64,000 bases of DNA from Hevea brasiliensis. Taxonomy: Eukaryota > Streptophyta > Magnoliopsida > Malpighiales > Euphorbiaceae. Position 1 is the first letter of the stretch. Each line of letters opens with the position of its first letter. The notes under the pieces were generated by a model. The model made no database searches. It saw nothing but the letters and a program-made list of their open reading frames with translations, and was not told the origin of the DNA. Positions 62,011 through 64,000 of this stretch are shown piece by piece. The position numbers and the translations under genes are program-made. The stretch lies in the NCBI RefSeq assembly GCF_030052815.1, contig NW_026614721.1, forward strand, positions 62,001-126,000, read 5' to 3'.

Positions 62011-63117
62011 AAGACATAAAAGAACAATTTCCTTTTAGGAAATGGGGCTAAACAGTGGCCACTAACTATCCAAAGTGATATGCAAAGTTAAAATCTCGAA
62101 ATTGAACCTAAATAAAGGTTCTTGAAAAACATTATTGGCTTATCCCTACTAAGTCACTATATACTAAATTACTTGAAACAGGTATGTGGGACCCACTTTC
62201 CCACTGTACATTGATATGGAAATTTCGTTATCATTACATGCTAAATCACATGAAATAGTGATGTGGGACCCACCTTTTCCACAATACATGGACATGAAAA
62301 TTTTGTTAGACAATTGATAATGCTTAATTGCTCAAAGTAAACCTAGGCTTATGAATATTGTATGGATTGATTGGTATACCAATTAGGGATTTCATATAGC
62401 AATACTGCCTACATGGAAAGTCATGGATTGACAACATATGGTTGATATGATTTTAAAAGACAATGACTATAGGTATTAGGGGGCTTGCAGGGATGGCGAT
62501 ACATAACACCTGCAGAGTGCTCTAATAGGTACCACCCAAGGGCTTGTAGGGACGACGATACATAATGCCTGCAGGTGCTTTGATAGGTACCCTTAATTGC
62601 CACCAAAGACAGAGAAGAGGCTTGCGGGGACGGCGATACGTAATGCCTGTAAGTGCTTTGATAGGTTACTTGGGCATAAATATAAGTAATGAGTTTTAAA
62701 TTTAAATAATTACATAAAGGGACCACTTATATGACTTTAAAAGATAGAGAAGGAAATAAGTGTACAGATAAGATGTTAGAAAACCTAGTCTATGAGGTTA
62801 TAACGTAGTGACTATATAATGTTCTCGATATACGTATTGTAAGTGCAGACACTGATCGATGCCAGGATTATTGTGTAGAGCTACGTGCTTCCTCGTGGTA
62901 CAATAAAATAAGAACATTTGTAAGTAATTTATAAATTGATATAGTTACGCTCCAATAGAGTACTATTACGAGAAATAAATGTAAAAATTTTAGTCAGAAA
63001 TTTAAAACTTCACAACTAGCCTATCAAAAGACTACACTTGTAAGGTAGCTAGAGTTTGTAACACGGTTATAATAATGTGAACTACCTGTACCACAGTAAT
63101 TGCTATAAGTTTAGAGA
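62011..63117 (+). other. Non-coding interior of element D with LTR-B-like and element-C-like pieces
   Basis: No pol motif is found. Around 62340-62410 the sequence recalls the accaattagggatttcatat block of family-B LTRs. A tandem repeat fills 62482-62675. From 62770 to 63117 it is collinear with 38210-38590 of element C. Confidence 0.55.
62482..62675 (+). repeat. Three tandem copies of a unit of about 50 bp in element D
   Basis: Copies start at 62482, 62541 and 62619. Each has ggcttgNNgggaNg, gcgatacNtaa, a cctgNaNgtgct block and a gataggt end. The spacing is 59 and 78 because the second gap has an extra insert. Confidence 0.8.
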
Positions 63118-63176
63118 TATCAGTACGACTTATCATCCTCAGACGGATGGACAGTCGAAACAAGTGATTCAGGTAA
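63118..63176 (+). pseudogene. Short integrase fragment in element D
   Basis: One frame reads YHPQTDGQSKQVIQ, the integrase motif that Gypsy-2 has as FHPHTDGQSERVIQ. It is separate from, and different in wording from, the longer integrase piece that follows, so it may come from another Gypsy lineage. Confidence 0.65.
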
Positions 63177-63386
63177 ATTCTGAAACTCATTGAGTTTCTG
63201 TAAATAATGAAATGAAATGATAATAATAACCTGTAAAATGTAATAAGCCCTCGAGAATATACTGAGAACTTGTGTCCTTGAATCAGAGGGGAGATGGGAC
63301 AGATACCTCTCACTAACAGAATTTGTATACAATAATAAGTGTCAAGCTAGCATACAAACAGCACCCTACGAAACATTATAAGGGAA
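63177..63386 (+). other. Spacer between integrase fragments, nothing recognised
   Basis: About 210 bases with no recognisable motif lie between the two integrase pieces of element D. Confidence 0.4.
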
Positions 63387-64000
63387 CGGATAACTATGGA
63401 TTTTGTGATGAGACTTCCGAGGACACAGAATAATCATGATGCAGTATGGGTCAAAGTTGATAGACTAACCAAGTCTGCTCACTTTTTGCCAGTCCGGATG
63501 GACTATAGTTGGAGAGATTGGCCAGATTGTACATAAATGAGATTGTAAAACTATATGGAGTGCCAGTATCTATTGTATCAGACAGAGATCCTAGGTTCAC
63601 TTTTAGACTCTGGGGTAGTCTTCAGAGAGCCCTAGGAACTAGATTGAACTTTAGCACGGCATTCCACCCACAGATAGATGGCCAGTCTGAGAGGGTAATT
63701 CAGATATTGGAGGATATGCTACGGGGTTGTGCGATTGAGTTTGAAGGTAGTTGGGATATACACTTGCCTTTGATTGAGTTTGCTTATAACAACAGCTACC
63801 AATCAAGCATTGGGATGCCTCCATATGAAGCTTTATAAGGCAGAAAGTGCAAAATTCCCCTATGTTGGAATGAAGTAGGTGAAAGGAAGATGATTGGGCC
63901 AGAAATTGTTCAGCAGACAGAGGAAAAGATCAAATTGATCAGAGATCGACTCAAGGCTGCATCAGACCGTCAGAAGTCCTATGTTGATCTGAAGAGAAGA
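63387..64000 (+). pseudogene. Element D integrase fragment, runs off the window
   Basis: It starts [15 protein letters not shown] and continues [30 protein letters not shown] and YNNSYQSSIGMPPYEAL, closely matching 21880-22330 of Gypsy-1. A one-base deletion near 63508 shifts the frame and a TAA at 63836 replaces a Tyr codon. The RT and RNase H that should precede it are absent. It is still open at the window edge. Confidence 0.88.

Noticed and set aside
62421..62726. Minus-strand open frame over the tandem repeat of element D
   Set aside because: The repeated residues simply reflect the DNA tandem repeat; no domain or start context supports a protein.
1..64000. A new defence or biosynthetic system
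   Set aside because: All coding signals belong to known transposon or pararetrovirus families and all are broken. No other gene cluster is visible.

Overview
This window is plant nuclear DNA made almost entirely of transposable elements. I found no host gene, rRNA, tRNA or CRISPR array. The plant Ty1/Copia and chromodomain Ty3/Gypsy retrotransposons, the Met-tRNA primer sites, the BED-finger hAT transposase and the pararetrovirus remnant all point to an angiosperm, probably a dicot. The species cannot be fixed from the sequence. Base composition is AT-rich, as expected of old, methylated repeats.

Left part (1-14050). The 3' portion of a long LTR (called family B here) ends at 2068. It lies in a reverse-oriented long LTR (family E). 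That same LTR-E is split again by a complete Copia element (2913-12722) with two 2113-bp LTRs and a gag-pol kept in one frame but carrying five stop codons. LTR-E resumes at 12723 and fades out near 13250. A short, probable Athila/Tat-like relic follows.

Middle part (14050-33010). An old, decayed forward Copia element (14059-26541) was split in its RNase H region by a reverse Copia solo LTR (TSD TAAAG). That solo LTR was in turn split by a complete chromovirus-type Gypsy element, Gypsy-1 (16564-24538, TSD TGAGA). This is a three-level nest whose insertion order can be read directly. To its right are a decayed hAT transposase gene on the minus strand (27505-29808), an endogenous pararetrovirus RT/RNase H fragment (30481-31026) and an AT-rich stretch with nothing recognisable.

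Right part (33014-64000). Element C is a Gypsy derivative with 3.9-kb LTRs. Its gag core is deleted and most of its pol is replaced by unrelated sequence. It holds a family-B solo LTR (38920-42560, TSD ACTAC). Its 3' LTR is cut at 46992 by a second B LTR, which is cut at 49365 by the start of LTR-D, which is cut at 49997 by a reverse Gypsy element (Gypsy-2, 49998-61424). None of these last nests closes inside the window. Gypsy-2's 5' LTR is truncated and joins the tail of a forward LTR at 61425. That tail is followed by a primer site and the interior of element D, which shares element C's gag deletion and replacement sequence.

Gypsy-1 and Gypsy-2 encode very similar gag and pol, but their LTRs differ in size (about 1.55 against 3.46 kb) because Gypsy-1 lacks a central block. 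The long LTRs contain diverged modules of about 200 bp, a conserved stem-loop and clustered bZIP-like sites. These LTR features are the least explained part of the window. No intact autonomous element is present: every coding region has stops, frameshifts or lost catalytic residues.
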